Positions 1 through 9,806 are shown, counted from the stretch's first letter. The stretch: 64,000 nt of DNA from Flavobacterium aquidurense (GCA_900107365.1 FNPS01000001.1:682001-746000); one strand, 5' to 3'. Notes: generated by a model not told the origin, from the letters alone. Made by a program: numbers and translations.

Positions 1-693
1 ATTTCAAGAAAAGCAATGGATATCGAAGGCCTTGGTGGCGAAACGGTTGCATTACTTTTTAAAAATAATTTAGTTCATAATTATGCTGATTTGTATGAAT
101 TGAAAGTGGAGGATATTTTGCATTTAGAAAGAATGGCGCAGAAATCAGCTGAGAATCTGGTAAATGGAGTTGAGAAATCAAAAGAAATTCCGTTTGAAAG
201 TGTTTTATTTGCGTTAGGAATTCGTTTTGTAGGAGAAACTGTTGCTAAAAAATTAGCCAAACATTATAAAAATATCGATGCATTAAGTAAGGCTTCTTTA
301 ATGGAATTAATTTTAGTTGATGAAATTGGAGAACGAATTGCAAGAAGTGTAATCGAGTTTTTTGAAAATGAAGAAAATCAAAAAATAATAGAACGCCTTA
401 AAAGTTATGGAGTTCAATTTGAAATAGTAGAAAAAATCAACCCAAATGCTACAGAAAAATTCATCGGAAAAACTTTTGTTGTTTCAGGAGTTTTTACTCA
501 GTTTTCGAGAGATGAATTAAAGAAAACAATCGAAGATAATGGTGGAAAAGTGGGAAGTTCCATTTCTGCAAAAACGGATTTTGTTGTTGCAGGAGATAAT
601 ATGGGGCCGGCTAAATTAGAAAAAGCGAATAAATTAAATATTCCGATATTATCTGAGGAAGATTTTATAAACAAACTGAATGAAAGCGAATAA
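1..693 (+). CDS. ligA: NAD-dependent DNA ligase, C-terminal part
   Basis: The reading frame is open from base 1, so this is the 3' end of a gene starting upstream of the window. The visible ~230 residues hold helix-hairpin-helix segments (FALGIRFVGETVAKKLAKHY, then LILVDEIGERIARSVIEFF) and a terminal BRCT domain (about FIGKTFVVSGVF to the end). That is the normal end of bacterial LigA, which seals nicks in replication and repair using NAD+. The adenylation and OB domains lie outside the window. The next gene starts inside its last 14 bases. Confidence 0.96.
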   Translation: MSRKAMDIEGLGGETVALLFKNNLVHNYADLYELKVEDILHLERMAQKSAENLVNGVEKSKEIPFESVLFALGIRFVGETVAKKLAKHYKNIDALSKASLMELILVDEIGERIARSVIEFFENEENQKIIERLKSYGVQFEIVEKINPNATEKFIGKTFVVSGVFTQFSRDELKKTIEDNGGKVGSSISAKTDFVVAGDNMGPAKLEKANKLNIPILSEEDFINKLNESE

Positions 694-1375
694 ACCGTCA
701 TTGATTTTGTATTTTCTGGCGTTGCTGTTGACCATTATTTTTGATTGGGCAGAGCAGGATTTTTTGGCAATCTATGCAAAAGCTATAGTGTTGCCGGCAA
801 TATTTTTTTATTTTTTTATAAGCAATGAATCTAAAGTAGGAAAAACAGAAGCTCTTGTGTTTTTATTTTGTTTTGTAGGTCAGGTGTTTGATTTGATGGA
901 TGTTGAGGTTTCTGAAATTGGTGGCGTTTTAAGCTTTTTGGTTGTTTATCTACTTCTCTTAAAAATTTTCATCCAAGAGAGGGAAAAAGTTAAATTAAGT
1001 AAGAAAGACATTTTACCAGTTTCAATAGTGGTAATCTTTATAGTTTATTTACTTGTTTCTGTTTTAAGTCTACAGTCAGATAATATGAAAAAGTACAATG
1101 CACTTTATACTTTTTACGGAATAGTTCTTAGTGTTATGAGTTATTTCTGTTTTGTACGTTATATTACAAAAGGTACACACATTGCCTTAATAATGTCTTT
1201 AATGGCAGTCTGCTATATATTTTCAGATATCTTTTATATTTTTAATGAATATTTTTCGCACTCAGTTGTTTTGGTTTTAATTCGTGATGTAACACAAATT
1301 TTAGCCTATTACTTTATGGTCGAATATTTTCTTGAAAGAGCAAAAGCACAGAGAAAAGTATTATACAATGATTGA
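680..1375 (+). CDS. YhhN-like (lysoplasmalogenase family) membrane protein
   Basis: A 231-residue, highly hydrophobic protein with about seven or eight membrane segments and almost no soluble part. Length, even spacing of helices and the late polar motif SDIFYIFNEY resemble the YhhN/TMEM86 family, whose characterised members cleave the vinyl-ether bond of lysoplasmalogens. That activity is inferred from the family and untested here. The start overlaps the end of ligA by 14 bases, suggesting translational coupling. The 3' end overlaps the convergent nucleotidase gene by 15 bases. Confidence 0.7.
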   Translation: MKANKPSLILYFLALLLTIIFDWAEQDFLAIYAKAIVLPAIFFYFFISNESKVGKTEALVFLFCFVGQVFDLMDVEVSEIGGVLSFLVVYLLLLKIFIQEREKVKLSKKDILPVSIVVIFIVYLLVSVLSLQSDNMKKYNALYTFYGIVLSVMSYFCFVRYITKGTHIALIMSLMAVCYIFSDIFYIFNEYFSHSVVLVLIRDVTQILAYYFMVEYFLERAKAQRKVLYND

Positions 1376-2272
1376 TTTTCCTTGATTAGTATGTGCTTTG
1401 TTTTTATCAAAATAAAAATCAATTCTGCCTAAGTTTATTCCGTAGCAACCCACCTGATTCACTAAAACATTTTCTCCAGCCTTATTTTTTACAATAGTAG
1501 GTTTGTCAAGAAATGTATGTGTATGTCCGCCAATGATTAAATCAATATCTTGAGTTAATTCAGCCAATTTCAAATCGCAAATTTTAGATTCGTCATCTCT
1601 ATAATTGTAACCTAAGTGAGAGAGGCAAATAACCAAATCACATTTTTCATCTTTTTTTAGTAATTGTGTCATGTCCTGAGCAACTTCTACAGGATTGTTG
1701 TACACCGTTTCTTTGTACATTTTTTTGTCAACCAAGCCATCAAGTTCAATTCCTAATCCAAAAACGCCTACTTTAATTCCATTTTTATTGAAAATTTTGT
1801 AAGGTTTTACCAGCCCGTTCATCACGGTGTTTTTAAAATCATAATTAGAATTGATAAATTCAAAAGTGGCATGTGGCATTTGTGCGTATAAACCATCAAG
1901 ACCGTTGTCAAAATCATGATTTCCAATAGTTGACGCATCGTATTTCATCATGCTCATCAACTTAAATTCAAGTTCACCTCCATAATAATTAAAGTATGGA
2001 GTTCCCTGAAAAATATCGCCGGCATCTAATAAAAGTACATTCGGATTTTCCTTTCGAATAGTTTCAATCAAAGCTGCTCTTCGAGATACACCACCTTTAT
2101 TTGCATTACGCGGATCATCAGCCGGAAAAGGGTCTATGTGGCTGTGAACATCATTGGTATGCAAAATAGTTAAGTGTTTTATATCGTTAGTTTCAAAACT
2201 ACTTAATGACAAACCTAAACTTAATAGGGCAGTACTTGCAGCTGTTTTCTCGATAAATTCTCTTCTTTTCAT
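1361..2272 (-). CDS. 5'-nucleotidase/UshA-type metallophosphatase, catalytic half
   Basis: A 303-residue protein with the catalytic N-terminal half of UshA-type nucleotidases only. Metal-binding motifs are LTILHTNDVHSH near residue 33, DAGDIFQG, GNHDFDNG and the late GGHTHTF. The N-terminus (MKRREFIEKTAAS plus a hydrophobic run) looks like a Tat or Sec export signal, so the protein should act in the periplasm. The substrate-binding C-terminal domain is absent here and is encoded by the neighbouring upstream gene at 2325-3104, 52 bases away on the same strand. The two probably work together on extracellular nucleotides. Confidence 0.88.
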   Translation of the reverse strand: MKRREFIEKTAASTALLSLGLSLSSFETNDIKHLTILHTNDVHSHIDPFPADDPRNANKGGVSRRAALIETIRKENPNVLLLDAGDIFQGTPYFNYYGGELEFKLMSMMKYDASTIGNHDFDNGLDGLYAQMPHATFEFINSNYDFKNTVMNGLVKPYKIFNKNGIKVGVFGLGIELDGLVDKKMYKETVYNNPVEVAQDMTQLLKKDEKCDLVICLSHLGYNYRDDESKICDLKLAELTQDIDLIIGGHTHTFLDKPTIVKNKAGENVLVNQVGCYGINLGRIDFYFDKNKAHTNQGKSIIV

Positions 2273-2324
2273 TGTATATATTTTTTGCCTGAGTGCAGTA
2301 ATTTAATTTTTGTGTAAGAATGTT

Positions 2325-3104
2325 TTATTCGACTGTAATTCGAACATCGTTTTTGACCGGGATAGTATCAACTTCCTTAAAATAATCAATCAGCACATTT
2401 CTGATTTTGTAATTCAGGTCAAATTTATCAGTAGCTTTTAGGAAGAAATTCATATTATCGCCTCCATTAGCCAAATAATCATTAGTAACTACATAATACG
2501 TTTTATTCGTATCAACAGGTTTTCCCTGTATCAATATATTTTTGGCAGTATTGTCTTTTGCTATCGTAAAAGTCATTCCGGATAAAGGTTGTGGTTTTTT
2601 CTCCTTAATAATATAACTCGCAATATCAAGAATTTGATTACCATTTAAAGCAACAACAATCAAACTGTTTTCAAAAGGCATAATTTCAAAGGCAGTTCTT
2701 GTAGTTACATTTCCTTTTGGTAAAATAGCACGTATTCCACCATGATTTAACAAACACAGATCGATATTTTTTTTCTCACGCGCTTTAAAAACTACATTAC
2801 CTTTTTCTAAACAAACATCGGCCATTAAATTACCAATGGTAGTTTGCCATTTCCCGGTACTTTTATCTAAGGTTTCAGGGCAATAAGCCAGGACACTGTC
2901 TAAATCTTTATTAATATGATCGCGATAAGGTTTGATAAATTTTTCGATTTGAGGAGTTTCATTTCCTTTTTCTGTTATTGGAAGCTGTTTTCCTTCTATC
3001 TTCGTCAAATTATAATTTTTCTGACTGCAGGAAAATATAAAAAAAAGTGTTAAGAATATAACAAAAAGTTTTAAAAATCCGTTATACTTTTTTAGTTTTA
3101 CCAT
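2325..3104 (-). CDS. 5'-nucleotidase C-terminal domain lipoprotein
   Basis: A 259-residue protein with a lipoprotein signal (LFFIFSCSQKN), so it is probably membrane-anchored. The body matches the C-terminal nucleotide-binding domain of UshA-type nucleotidases: the NHGGIRAILPKG motif, FEIMPFENSL, and TNDYLANGGDNM near the end. It has no metallophosphatase domain, which lies in the following gene on the same strand. The gene for the C-domain is transcribed before the gene for the N-domain, the reverse of the fused enzyme's order. Confidence 0.87.
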   Translation of the reverse strand: MVKLKKYNGFLKLFVIFLTLFFIFSCSQKNYNLTKIEGKQLPITEKGNETPQIEKFIKPYRDHINKDLDSVLAYCPETLDKSTGKWQTTIGNLMADVCLEKGNVVFKAREKKNIDLCLLNHGGIRAILPKGNVTTRTAFEIMPFENSLIVVALNGNQILDIASYIIKEKKPQPLSGMTFTIAKDNTAKNILIQGKPVDTNKTYYVVTNDYLANGGDNMNFFLKATDKFDLNYKIRNVLIDYFKEVDTIPVKNDVRITVE

Positions 3105-3125
3105 CTTAAATGCGACTTAAATAAT

Positions 3126-3133
3126 TAATTTTG
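3126..3133 (+). promoter_or_regulatory. Putative -7 promoter box for the DUF6913-dapA genes
   Basis: TAATTTTG fits the Bacteroidetes -7 consensus TAnnTTTG and lies 18 bases before the ATG at 3152, in the gap between divergent genes. No clear TTTG is seen 19 bases upstream, so the call rests on the -7 box and position. Confidence 0.45.
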
Positions 3134-3151
3134 TAATCTGGTAAAAGTACT

Positions 3152-3664
3152 ATGTTTTTAAATTATATAAAGGAATTTTTTGTAAAAAAATCATTAAAAA
3201 ATAACCTGCATATTCTCAAAAACGAAGTCTTTACAAGTAATGTACAAACAATTGGTTTATTGATAGATGAAAATCAATTTCGTCATTCAACGGAATTAGT
3301 AAAGGAGTTGGTTCTTCAGGGGATTGCCTTCGAAAACATAAAAATTGTTGCGTATAGAAGTAAATTGGAGAAAGAAAAGACGTATTCGCACCTTACTTTT
3401 TGTAAAAAGAATGTCAATTGGAAAGGGGATTTTACTGAAGATTTTCTAAATGAATTTGCCAAAACAGAATTTGATCTTTTGATTAGTTATTATGAAATTG
3501 AAACACCAATTTTAATGATGGTAACAAGTAAGTCAAATGCGAAGTTTAAAGTAGGATTTTCTTCTGTCGATATAAGATTAAATCGATGGATGATTGATAC
3601 CGAAATAGGGAATTATAAACTATTCGTTTCCGAATTGTTTAAGTATTTAAAAAGTATAAAATAA
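3152..3664 (+). CDS. DUF6913 family protein
   Basis: A 170-residue soluble protein with no signal peptide or membrane segment. It resembles a small flavobacterial family (DUF6913) that I recall next to dapA; its function is unknown. The alternating pattern (TIGLLIDENQF, IKIVAYRSK, DLLISYYE) suggests an alpha/beta fold. It sits 15 bases upstream of dapA and probably shares its transcript. Confidence 0.6.
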   Translation: MFLNYIKEFFVKKSLKNNLHILKNEVFTSNVQTIGLLIDENQFRHSTELVKELVLQGIAFENIKIVAYRSKLEKEKTYSHLTFCKKNVNWKGDFTEDFLNEFAKTEFDLLISYYEIETPILMMVTSKSNAKFKVGFSSVDIRLNRWMIDTEIGNYKLFVSELFKYLKSIK

Positions 3665-3679
3665 ATTATAAATTAGAAT

Positions 3680-4567
3680 ATGCAATCATTAATAGGAACT
3701 GGTGTTGCGCTTGTAACCCCATTTAAAAAAGACTTTTCAGTTGATATCGAAGCTTTACAGCGTATTGTTAATTTTTCGATTGATGGAGGAGTTGAATATC
3801 TTGTTGTTATGGGAACAACGGCAGAAAATGCTACCTTGACACAAGCCGAAAAAGAGTTAGTTTTAAAAACAGTAATTGATACTAACAAAGGAAGATTGCC
3901 TTTGGTTCTTGGTGTTGGTGGTAATAATACAATGCAAATTGTTGAGGAATTAAAGTCAGGAGATTTTTCTGCTTTTGAAGCTATTCTTTCTGTTTCTCCT
4001 TATTATAATAAACCAACGCAGGAAGGAATTTACCAACATTTTAAAGCTATTGCAGAAGCTTCTCCAATTCCGGTCATTTTGTACAATGTTCCGGGAAGAA
4101 CATCCAGTAATATGTTGCCTGCGACTGTAGTTCGCCTGGCAAACGATTTTAGTAATGTTGTAGCAATAAAAGAAGCAGCAGGCGATATGGCTCAGGCTTT
4201 ACAATTGTTAAAAAATGCACCAAAAGATTTTCTTGTAATTTCTGGTGATGATATGATTGCCTTACCAATTGTTTTAGCTGGTGGAGCAGGAGTAATCTCC
4301 GTTATTGGACAAGGATTTCCGAAAGAATTTTCAGAAATGATACGTTTAGGCCTGAACAGAAAAGTAAATGAAGCTTTCAAAACGCAATACTTTTTGTCAG
4401 ATTGTATTGATATGATTTTTGAGCAGGGAAATCCAGCCGGAATTAAACAAGTGTTTCAAGCCCTTGGTATTGCTGAGAATACAGTACGTTTACCTTTGGT
4501 AGCTGTCGATGAATCATTGGCAGAAAGATTGAATAAATTTGTTAAAAACAGCATTAAATTAGAGTAA
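3680..4567 (+). CDS. dapA: 4-hydroxy-tetrahydrodipicolinate synthase
   Basis: A 295-residue TIM-barrel aldolase of normal length. It condenses pyruvate with aspartate semialdehyde, the first committed step to diaminopimelate and lysine. Visible motifs are [10 protein letters not shown] at the start, [11 protein letters not shown] (the GTTGE-type pyruvate-binding loop), YYNKPTQEG and YNVPGRT with the catalytic tyrosine, and VAIKEAAGD carrying the Schiff-base lysine. It is followed by bamD after about 130 bases. Confidence 0.97.
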   Translation: MQSLIGTGVALVTPFKKDFSVDIEALQRIVNFSIDGGVEYLVVMGTTAENATLTQAEKELVLKTVIDTNKGRLPLVLGVGGNNTMQIVEELKSGDFSAFEAILSVSPYYNKPTQEGIYQHFKAIAEASPIPVILYNVPGRTSSNMLPATVVRLANDFSNVVAIKEAAGDMAQALQLLKNAPKDFLVISGDDMIALPIVLAGGAGVISVIGQGFPKEFSEMIRLGLNRKVNEAFKTQYFLSDCIDMIFEQGNPAGIKQVFQALGIAENTVRLPLVAVDESLAERLNKFVKNSIKLE

Positions 4568-4622
4568 GATTGCCGGTATTTTATTATACTAAAAAATATT
4601 TTGTAGTAGCTAAATTAATAAC

Positions 4623-4630
4623 TAAATTTG
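4623..4630 (+). promoter_or_regulatory. Putative -7 promoter box for bamD-rpoZ-coaBC
   Basis: TAAATTTG fits TAnnTTTG and lies 67 bases before the bamD ATG at 4698. A short hairpin (CACCG...CGGTG, 4632-4647) lies directly downstream in the predicted 5' untranslated region. Confidence 0.4.
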
Positions 4631-4697
4631 CCACCGGAACTTCGGTGTGATTTTGCTTTGGCATAATTGTCTAAGAAATCATAATAAAAGTAAGAAA

Positions 4698-5492
4698 ATG
4701 AAAAAAATAGTATCTCTATTAATTGTTGTTGTCCTTTTTTGTTCTTGTAGTGATTACCAAAAAGCTTTGAAAAATGAAGATGTTGCGGCTAAATTTGCAA
4801 TGGCAACAGAGATGTATGATGCAGGAAAATATTCAAAAGCGATCCGTCTTTTTGAGCAATTAGCACCATCATATAGAGGTAAACCTCAGGCTGAAAAGCT
4901 TTTTTATATGTTTTCGCAATCTTACTACAAAACAAAACAATATTATTTAGCTGGTTATCAGTTTGAAAGTTTTGTTTCAGGTTATCCTCGTAGTGAAAAA
5001 GTACAGGAAGCTGCATTTTTAGGAGCTTACAGCTATTCAAAACTGGCACCGGTTTATAGTTTAGATCAGGCAGACACTGTGAAAGCTTTAGAGAAATTAC
5101 AAGCTTTTATTGATAATTACCCAAATTCAGAATATATAGCTCAGGCAAATGAGACTGTAAAATTACTGAATGGTAAATTAGAGAAAAAAGCATATGAAAA
5201 TGCTAAAGGATACAATACTATTTCAGATTACAAGTCTGCATTAATAGCTTTTGATAATTTTATTGCTGATTTTCCGGGAACACCTTTGAAAGAAGATGCA
5301 TTGTTCTATAAATACGATTCAGCATATAAACTAGCAATCAACAGTATTCCATCAAAAATGGAAGAACGTCTTAATGTTGCTAAAGTTGCTTATAATAACT
5401 TATTGAAGTATAAAAGCGACACAAAATATAAAAAAGAGGCAGATGAGATGTATGCCAGAGTTGAAACAGATTTACAAAAATTTACTAAATAA
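4698..5492 (+). CDS. bamD: Outer membrane assembly lipoprotein BamD
   Basis: A 264-residue lipoprotein: the signal ends VVLFCSCSDY, and TPR-like helical repeats run through the body (MATEMYDAGKYSKAIRLFEQ, FIDNYPNSEYIAQA, FIADFPGTPLKEDALF). This is the BamD/YfiO layout. BamD works with BamA to insert beta-barrels into the outer membrane. I chose the ATG at 4698 because it puts the lipoprotein signal at the N-terminus; a longer frame from 4647 would add 17 unlikely residues. rpoZ follows after 8 bases. Confidence 0.9.
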   Translation: MKKIVSLLIVVVLFCSCSDYQKALKNEDVAAKFAMATEMYDAGKYSKAIRLFEQLAPSYRGKPQAEKLFYMFSQSYYKTKQYYLAGYQFESFVSGYPRSEKVQEAAFLGAYSYSKLAPVYSLDQADTVKALEKLQAFIDNYPNSEYIAQANETVKLLNGKLEKKAYENAKGYNTISDYKSALIAFDNFIADFPGTPLKEDALFYKYDSAYKLAINSIPSKMEERLNVAKVAYNNLLKYKSDTKYKKEADEMYARVETDLQKFTK

Positions 5493-5500
5493 ATAAAGTC

Positions 5501-5818
5501 ATGGATTTAAAAAAGACGAATGCTCCTGTAAATACAATAACATACAATAAAACTGTTATTGAAGAGCCAACAGGAAATGTGTATGAAGCAATTACCATTA
5601 TGGCTAAAAGAGCAAATCAAATTAATTCTGAAATTAAAAAAGAATTAACTGAGAAATTAGAAGAGTTTGCTACTTATAATGACAGTCTTGAAGAAGTTTT
5701 TGAAAATAAAGAACAAATTGAAGTTTCTAAATTTTACGAAAAATTACCAAAACCACACGCTTTAGCTGTTCAGGAATGGTTAGACGGAAAAACTTACCAC
5801 AGAGGTTCAAACAAATAA
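5501..5818 (+). CDS. rpoZ: RNA polymerase omega subunit
   Basis: A 105-residue protein with the Rpb6/omega core: NVYEAITIMAKRANQINSEIKKEL, followed by an acidic tail. Bacteroidetes omega proteins look like this and sit between bamD and coaBC, as here (8 and 9 base gaps). The subunit helps assemble and stabilise RNA polymerase. Confidence 0.9.
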   Translation: MDLKKTNAPVNTITYNKTVIEEPTGNVYEAITIMAKRANQINSEIKKELTEKLEEFATYNDSLEEVFENKEQIEVSKFYEKLPKPHALAVQEWLDGKTYHRGSNK

Positions 5819-5827
5819 TATAGTATA

Positions 5828-7042
5828 ATGTCAGTTTTAAACGGGAAGAAAATTTTACTGGGAGTTTCTGGTGGAATTGCAGCCTATAAAACAGCTTCAT
5901 TAGTACGACTCTTTATAAAAGCAGGTGCACATGTCCAAGTGATAATGACACCTGCTTCTAAGGATTTTGTAACGCCACTTACATTATCTACGTTATCAAA
6001 AAATCCTGTACACACTACTTTCTTCAATCAGGATAATGACGATGCAGTTTGGAACAATCACGTTGAATTAGGTCTTTGGGCTGATTTGATGATAGTTGCT
6101 CCGGCAACTGCCAATACATTATCTAAGATGGCTACAGGAAACTGTGACAATCTTCTTATTGCAACCTATTTATCCGCTAAATGTCCTGTCTATTTTGCTC
6201 CTGCAATGGATCTGGATATGTACAAACACCCTTCTACTTTATCAAGTTTTACTGCCTTAAAACAGTTTGGAAATGTTATGATTCCTGCTGAAAATGGGGA
6301 GCTTGCCAGCGGTTTGTCCGGAGAAGGAAGAATGGCAGAGCCGGAAAATATTATTGCATTTCTTGAGGCTGATTTGGAAAGTAAATTACCACTTAAAGGA
6401 AAAAAAATACTTATTACTGCAGGCCCGACATACGAAGCAATAGATCCTGTGCGTTTTATAGGAAACCATTCTTCTGGAAAAATGGGTTTTGATATTGCGA
6501 ATGAAGCTGCAAAATTAGGAGCGCAAGTCATTTTAGTTGCAGGTCCAACTCATTTTAAAGCAAACAACGGTTTGGTTGAAGTTATAAATGTAATTTCGGC
6601 ACAAGAAATGTACGATGTATGTCATTCTTATTATAATGAGGTTGATGTTGCTATTGCAGCAGCAGCAGTTGCTGATTATAAACCGAAAGTTGTTGCTTCG
6701 CAGAAAATTAAAAAAGCGGCAGACGAATTCTCAATTGAGCTCGAAAAAACAAAAGACATTTTAGCATCATTAGGAGCAATTAAAAAAGATCAGTTTTTAA
6801 TTGGATTTGCTCTTGAAACTGAAAATGAAATTGAAAATGCTAAGCTGAAAATTCAGAAAAAAAACTTAGATTTGATTGTTCTTAATTCCTTGCAGGATGA
6901 AGGGGCTGGTTTTAAAAAAGAAACCAATAAAGTTACTTTTATTGATAAAGATTTTAAAATTGAGCCAATGGAATTAAAAGCAAAAGAAGCGGTAGCAAGT
7001 GATATTTTAAATAAAGTGATTTTGCACTTTAGAAAATCATAA
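5828..7042 (+). CDS. coaBC: Phosphopantothenoylcysteine decarboxylase/synthase
   Basis: A 404-residue bifunctional enzyme of coenzyme A synthesis. The N-terminal flavoprotein half (CoaC) shows GVSGGIAAYK, the active-site region WNNHVELGLWAD and PAMDLDMY. The C-terminal half (CoaB) starts near LKGKKILITAGPTYEAIDPV and has FIGNHSSGKMG, IAAAAVADYKP and LIGFALETE. It joins cysteine to phosphopantothenate and decarboxylates the product. It is the third gene of a tight cluster after rpoZ. Confidence 0.97.
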   Translation: MSVLNGKKILLGVSGGIAAYKTASLVRLFIKAGAHVQVIMTPASKDFVTPLTLSTLSKNPVHTTFFNQDNDDAVWNNHVELGLWADLMIVAPATANTLSKMATGNCDNLLIATYLSAKCPVYFAPAMDLDMYKHPSTLSSFTALKQFGNVMIPAENGELASGLSGEGRMAEPENIIAFLEADLESKLPLKGKKILITAGPTYEAIDPVRFIGNHSSGKMGFDIANEAAKLGAQVILVAGPTHFKANNGLVEVINVISAQEMYDVCHSYYNEVDVAIAAAAVADYKPKVVASQKIKKAADEFSIELEKTKDILASLGAIKKDQFLIGFALETENEIENAKLKIQKKNLDLIVLNSLQDEGAGFKKETNKVTFIDKDFKIEPMELKAKEAVASDILNKVILHFRKS

Positions 7043-7109
7043 TTGTTTTAAGGTTTCAGAATAAATAGCAGTATTTTTATATTTACGCCAAGGCAAACAG
7101 TATCTTTCT

Positions 7110-7994
7110 ATGAAAAAAATAGTTACTCTTTTAGTGTTTTTGATTTTTGGCTTTACACAAGCACAACAGCTAAATTGTACCGTAACTATAAACACTGAAA
7201 GGTTGCCAAATCCTAATCAGCAGGTTTTTAAAACACTTCAGACATCTTTGTCTGAATTTGTGAATAAAACAGACTGGACAGGGTCAGTGCTAAAACAGAA
7301 CGAGCGTATCAATTGTTCAATGTATATTACATTGTCATCAAATAATTCGGATCAGTTTTCAGGAACAATTCAGATACAATCGTCCAGGTTGATTTTTAAT
7401 TCAACATACTCTTCTCCTATATTCAATTTTAACGACAAAGATTTTAGTTTTCGTTACACGGAATATGAACCATTGTTGTTTAATCCTACCACTTTTGAGT
7501 CAAATTTAGTATCTGTTGTTTCTTTTTACAGCTATTTGATTTTAGGTATGGATGCAGATTCGTTTCAAATGGGAGCAGGAAATCAATATCTTGAAACGGC
7601 ACAGAACATTGCAAATGTAGCACAGCAAGGTGGTTACAAAGGTTGGAGCCAGGCTGATGGAATTCAGAATCGTTATTATTTAATAACAGATATGATTTCG
7701 CCAATGTATAGTGATTTACGTCAGGTTACATTTTTATATCACAGTGGGTTAGATAAGATGAGTGATGATTTAAAAGGTGCTAAAGAAAGAATAAAATCTT
7801 CAATACTACTTATCGGAAAATTTAATTCGGTTAAACCAAATGCTTTTTTAACCCGGGTATTTTTCGATGCCAAGTCAGATGAGATTGTTTCTATCTTTTC
7901 AGGAGGACCAAGTATTACGGTAACTGATATGTCTGATGTTTTGAATAAAGTTTCGCCTCTGAATTCTACAAAGTGGTCACAAATTAAATATTAA
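7110..7994 (+). CDS. DUF4835 family exported protein
   Basis: A 294-residue protein with a Sec signal peptide (MKKIVTLLVFLIFGFTQAQQ) and no membrane segment after it. It matches a Bacteroidetes family of unknown function (DUF4835) usually found between coaBC and recN, as here. The mature part begins LNCTVTINTERLPNPNQQVF. Likely periplasmic or surface-exposed; no catalytic motif is visible. Confidence 0.75.
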   Translation: MKKIVTLLVFLIFGFTQAQQLNCTVTINTERLPNPNQQVFKTLQTSLSEFVNKTDWTGSVLKQNERINCSMYITLSSNNSDQFSGTIQIQSSRLIFNSTYSSPIFNFNDKDFSFRYTEYEPLLFNPTTFESNLVSVVSFYSYLILGMDADSFQMGAGNQYLETAQNIANVAQQGGYKGWSQADGIQNRYYLITDMISPMYSDLRQVTFLYHSGLDKMSDDLKGAKERIKSSILLIGKFNSVKPNAFLTRVFFDAKSDEIVSIFSGGPSITVTDMSDVLNKVSPLNSTKWSQIKY

Positions 7995-8047
7995 TTACTT
8001 TTCGATTTCAATATTTTATTAACTTCTATAATTTACATTTTTATCCT

Positions 8048-9700
8048 ATGATTACTTCCCTGTCAATTAAAAACTATGCTCTGATTGAAAAATTATCAAT
8101 AGATTTTTCAAAAGGCTTTTCTATAATTACAGGTGAAACCGGTGCCGGGAAATCTATTATTTTAGGTGCTTTGGGATTAGTTTTAGGAAAAAGAGCAGAT
8201 TTAACTTCTTTAAAAAATAAAGAAGAGAAATGTATTATAGAAGCACAATTTGAAATTTCTAAATACAACTTAAAAGAGTTTTTTGAAGCAAATGATCTTG
8301 ATTATGAAGACGACACCATTATAAGACGCGAAATTTTGCCTTCAGGAAAATCCCGTGCTTTTATTAATGATAGCCCGGTAAATCTTCAGGAATTACAAGA
8401 TTTAAGTTTGTTTTTGATTGATATTCACTCGCAACAGCAAACTCAGGAATTATCAGATGAAACTGTTCAGTTTAAAATAATTGATGCTATTGCAAATAAT
8501 TTTGATGTGATTACTTCTTATCAAAAGTTGTTGAAAGGATATAAATCAGATAAATCAAAATTGAACGCTTTGTTGAAAAAACAAAGTGATTCAGGAAAAG
8601 AGCAGGAGTATAATACTTTTTTACTGAACGAATTGATAGCTGCTAAATTAAAATCAGGTGAACAAGAAGAATTGGAAGCTGAATTTGAAAAGCTAAACAA
8701 CGTTGAAGTTATAAAAGAATCAATAGATAAGTCTTTAATTATTGCAAATGAAGAACAATTTGGAGTTTTTCATAATCTGAATGAAATAAAAGCATCACTT
8801 CAAAAAATCGCTCCATTTTCGACAGAATATCAAAGTTTATTTGAAAGGGTAACGAGTGTTGCAATCGAATTTGATGATGTTTCAAGAGAGTTACAAAACG
8901 TTTCTGAGAAATTATTAAATGATCCTGAAAAACTGGAACTTACAAACCAGAAATTGCAATTGATTTATAATTTACAGAAGAAACATCAGGTGATTTCTGT
9001 TGATGAATTACTGCAAATTCAGGCTAATTTAGAAAATGCGGTTATTGAATTAGGGAATATTGAAGAAGAAATCACTTTATTGACAAATTCAATAGCAATA
9101 AAAGTAGAAGAATTAGATGCTTTTTCAGCTTTAATTCATCAAAACAGAGCAAATGCAATTCCGGTTTTATCAAATAAATTAATTTCAATTTTAGAAACTT
9201 TAGGGATGCCAAATGTTCGTTTTAAAATGGAACTTTTGCCATCAGAAACCTATTTCCAAAATGGAAAAGATGAATTGCAATTTTTATTCTCTGCCAATAA
9301 AGGAACTGATTTTGGATTATTGAAAAAAGTAGCTTCAGGAGGAGAAATGTCACGTATTATGTTGGCTGTTAAAGCAATTTTAGCACAATATTCTAAGCTT
9401 CCTACTTTAATATTTGATGAAATTGATACAGGAGTTTCTGGGGAAATTGCTATCAGGATGGGGGAAATTATGAAAGAAATGAGTGCTAAAATGCAGATTT
9501 TTGCTATTACACATCTACCGCAAATAGCAGCAAAAGGCGATTCACATTTCAAAGTATTCAAATCAACTGTTGATGATGATACGCAATCAGAATTAAAGCT
9601 TCTGTCTCAGGACGAAAGAGTTATCGAAATAGCCCAGATGTTATCTGGTGCAGTTGTCTCAGATTCGGCTTTAAATCATGCCAAAGCCTTGTTGAACTAA
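8048..9700 (+). CDS. recN: DNA repair protein RecN
   Basis: A 550-residue SMC-like ATPase used in double-strand break repair. Walker A (ITGETGAGKSIILGAL) is at about residues 29-44. Long coiled-coil stretches fill the middle. The C-terminal head carries the signature ASGGEMSRIMLAVK and Walker B LIFDEIDTGVSGE, then ITHLPQIAA. Length and domain order are normal. It is the last gene of the rightward cluster. Confidence 0.97.
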   Translation: MITSLSIKNYALIEKLSIDFSKGFSIITGETGAGKSIILGALGLVLGKRADLTSLKNKEEKCIIEAQFEISKYNLKEFFEANDLDYEDDTIIRREILPSGKSRAFINDSPVNLQELQDLSLFLIDIHSQQQTQELSDETVQFKIIDAIANNFDVITSYQKLLKGYKSDKSKLNALLKKQSDSGKEQEYNTFLLNELIAAKLKSGEQEELEAEFEKLNNVEVIKESIDKSLIIANEEQFGVFHNLNEIKASLQKIAPFSTEYQSLFERVTSVAIEFDDVSRELQNVSEKLLNDPEKLELTNQKLQLIYNLQKKHQVISVDELLQIQANLENAVIELGNIEEEITLLTNSIAIKVEELDAFSALIHQNRANAIPVLSNKLISILETLGMPNVRFKMELLPSETYFQNGKDELQFLFSANKGTDFGLLKKVASGGEMSRIMLAVKAILAQYSKLPTLIFDEIDTGVSGEIAIRMGEIMKEMSAKMQIFAITHLPQIAAKGDSHFKVFKSTVDDDTQSELKLLSQDERVIEIAQMLSGAVVSDSALNHAKALLN

Positions 9701-9718
9701 AGAAATACTTTATATTTG
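9691..9718 (+). promoter_or_regulatory. Putative promoter of fabV
   Basis: TATATTTG at 9711-9718 fits the -7 consensus TAnnTTTG, and TTG at 9691-9693 stands 17 bases upstream as a possible -33 element. The 5' untranslated region would be about 80 bases. The promoter starts inside the last codons of recN. Confidence 0.5.
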
Positions 9719-9806
9719 TCATCTTAAAACTAAATCAATAAGCGTAAATAAACTAATCATTTACCTCACTTTAATGGTTAGCAAATGAACGATAAACAAT
9801 AAAAAT

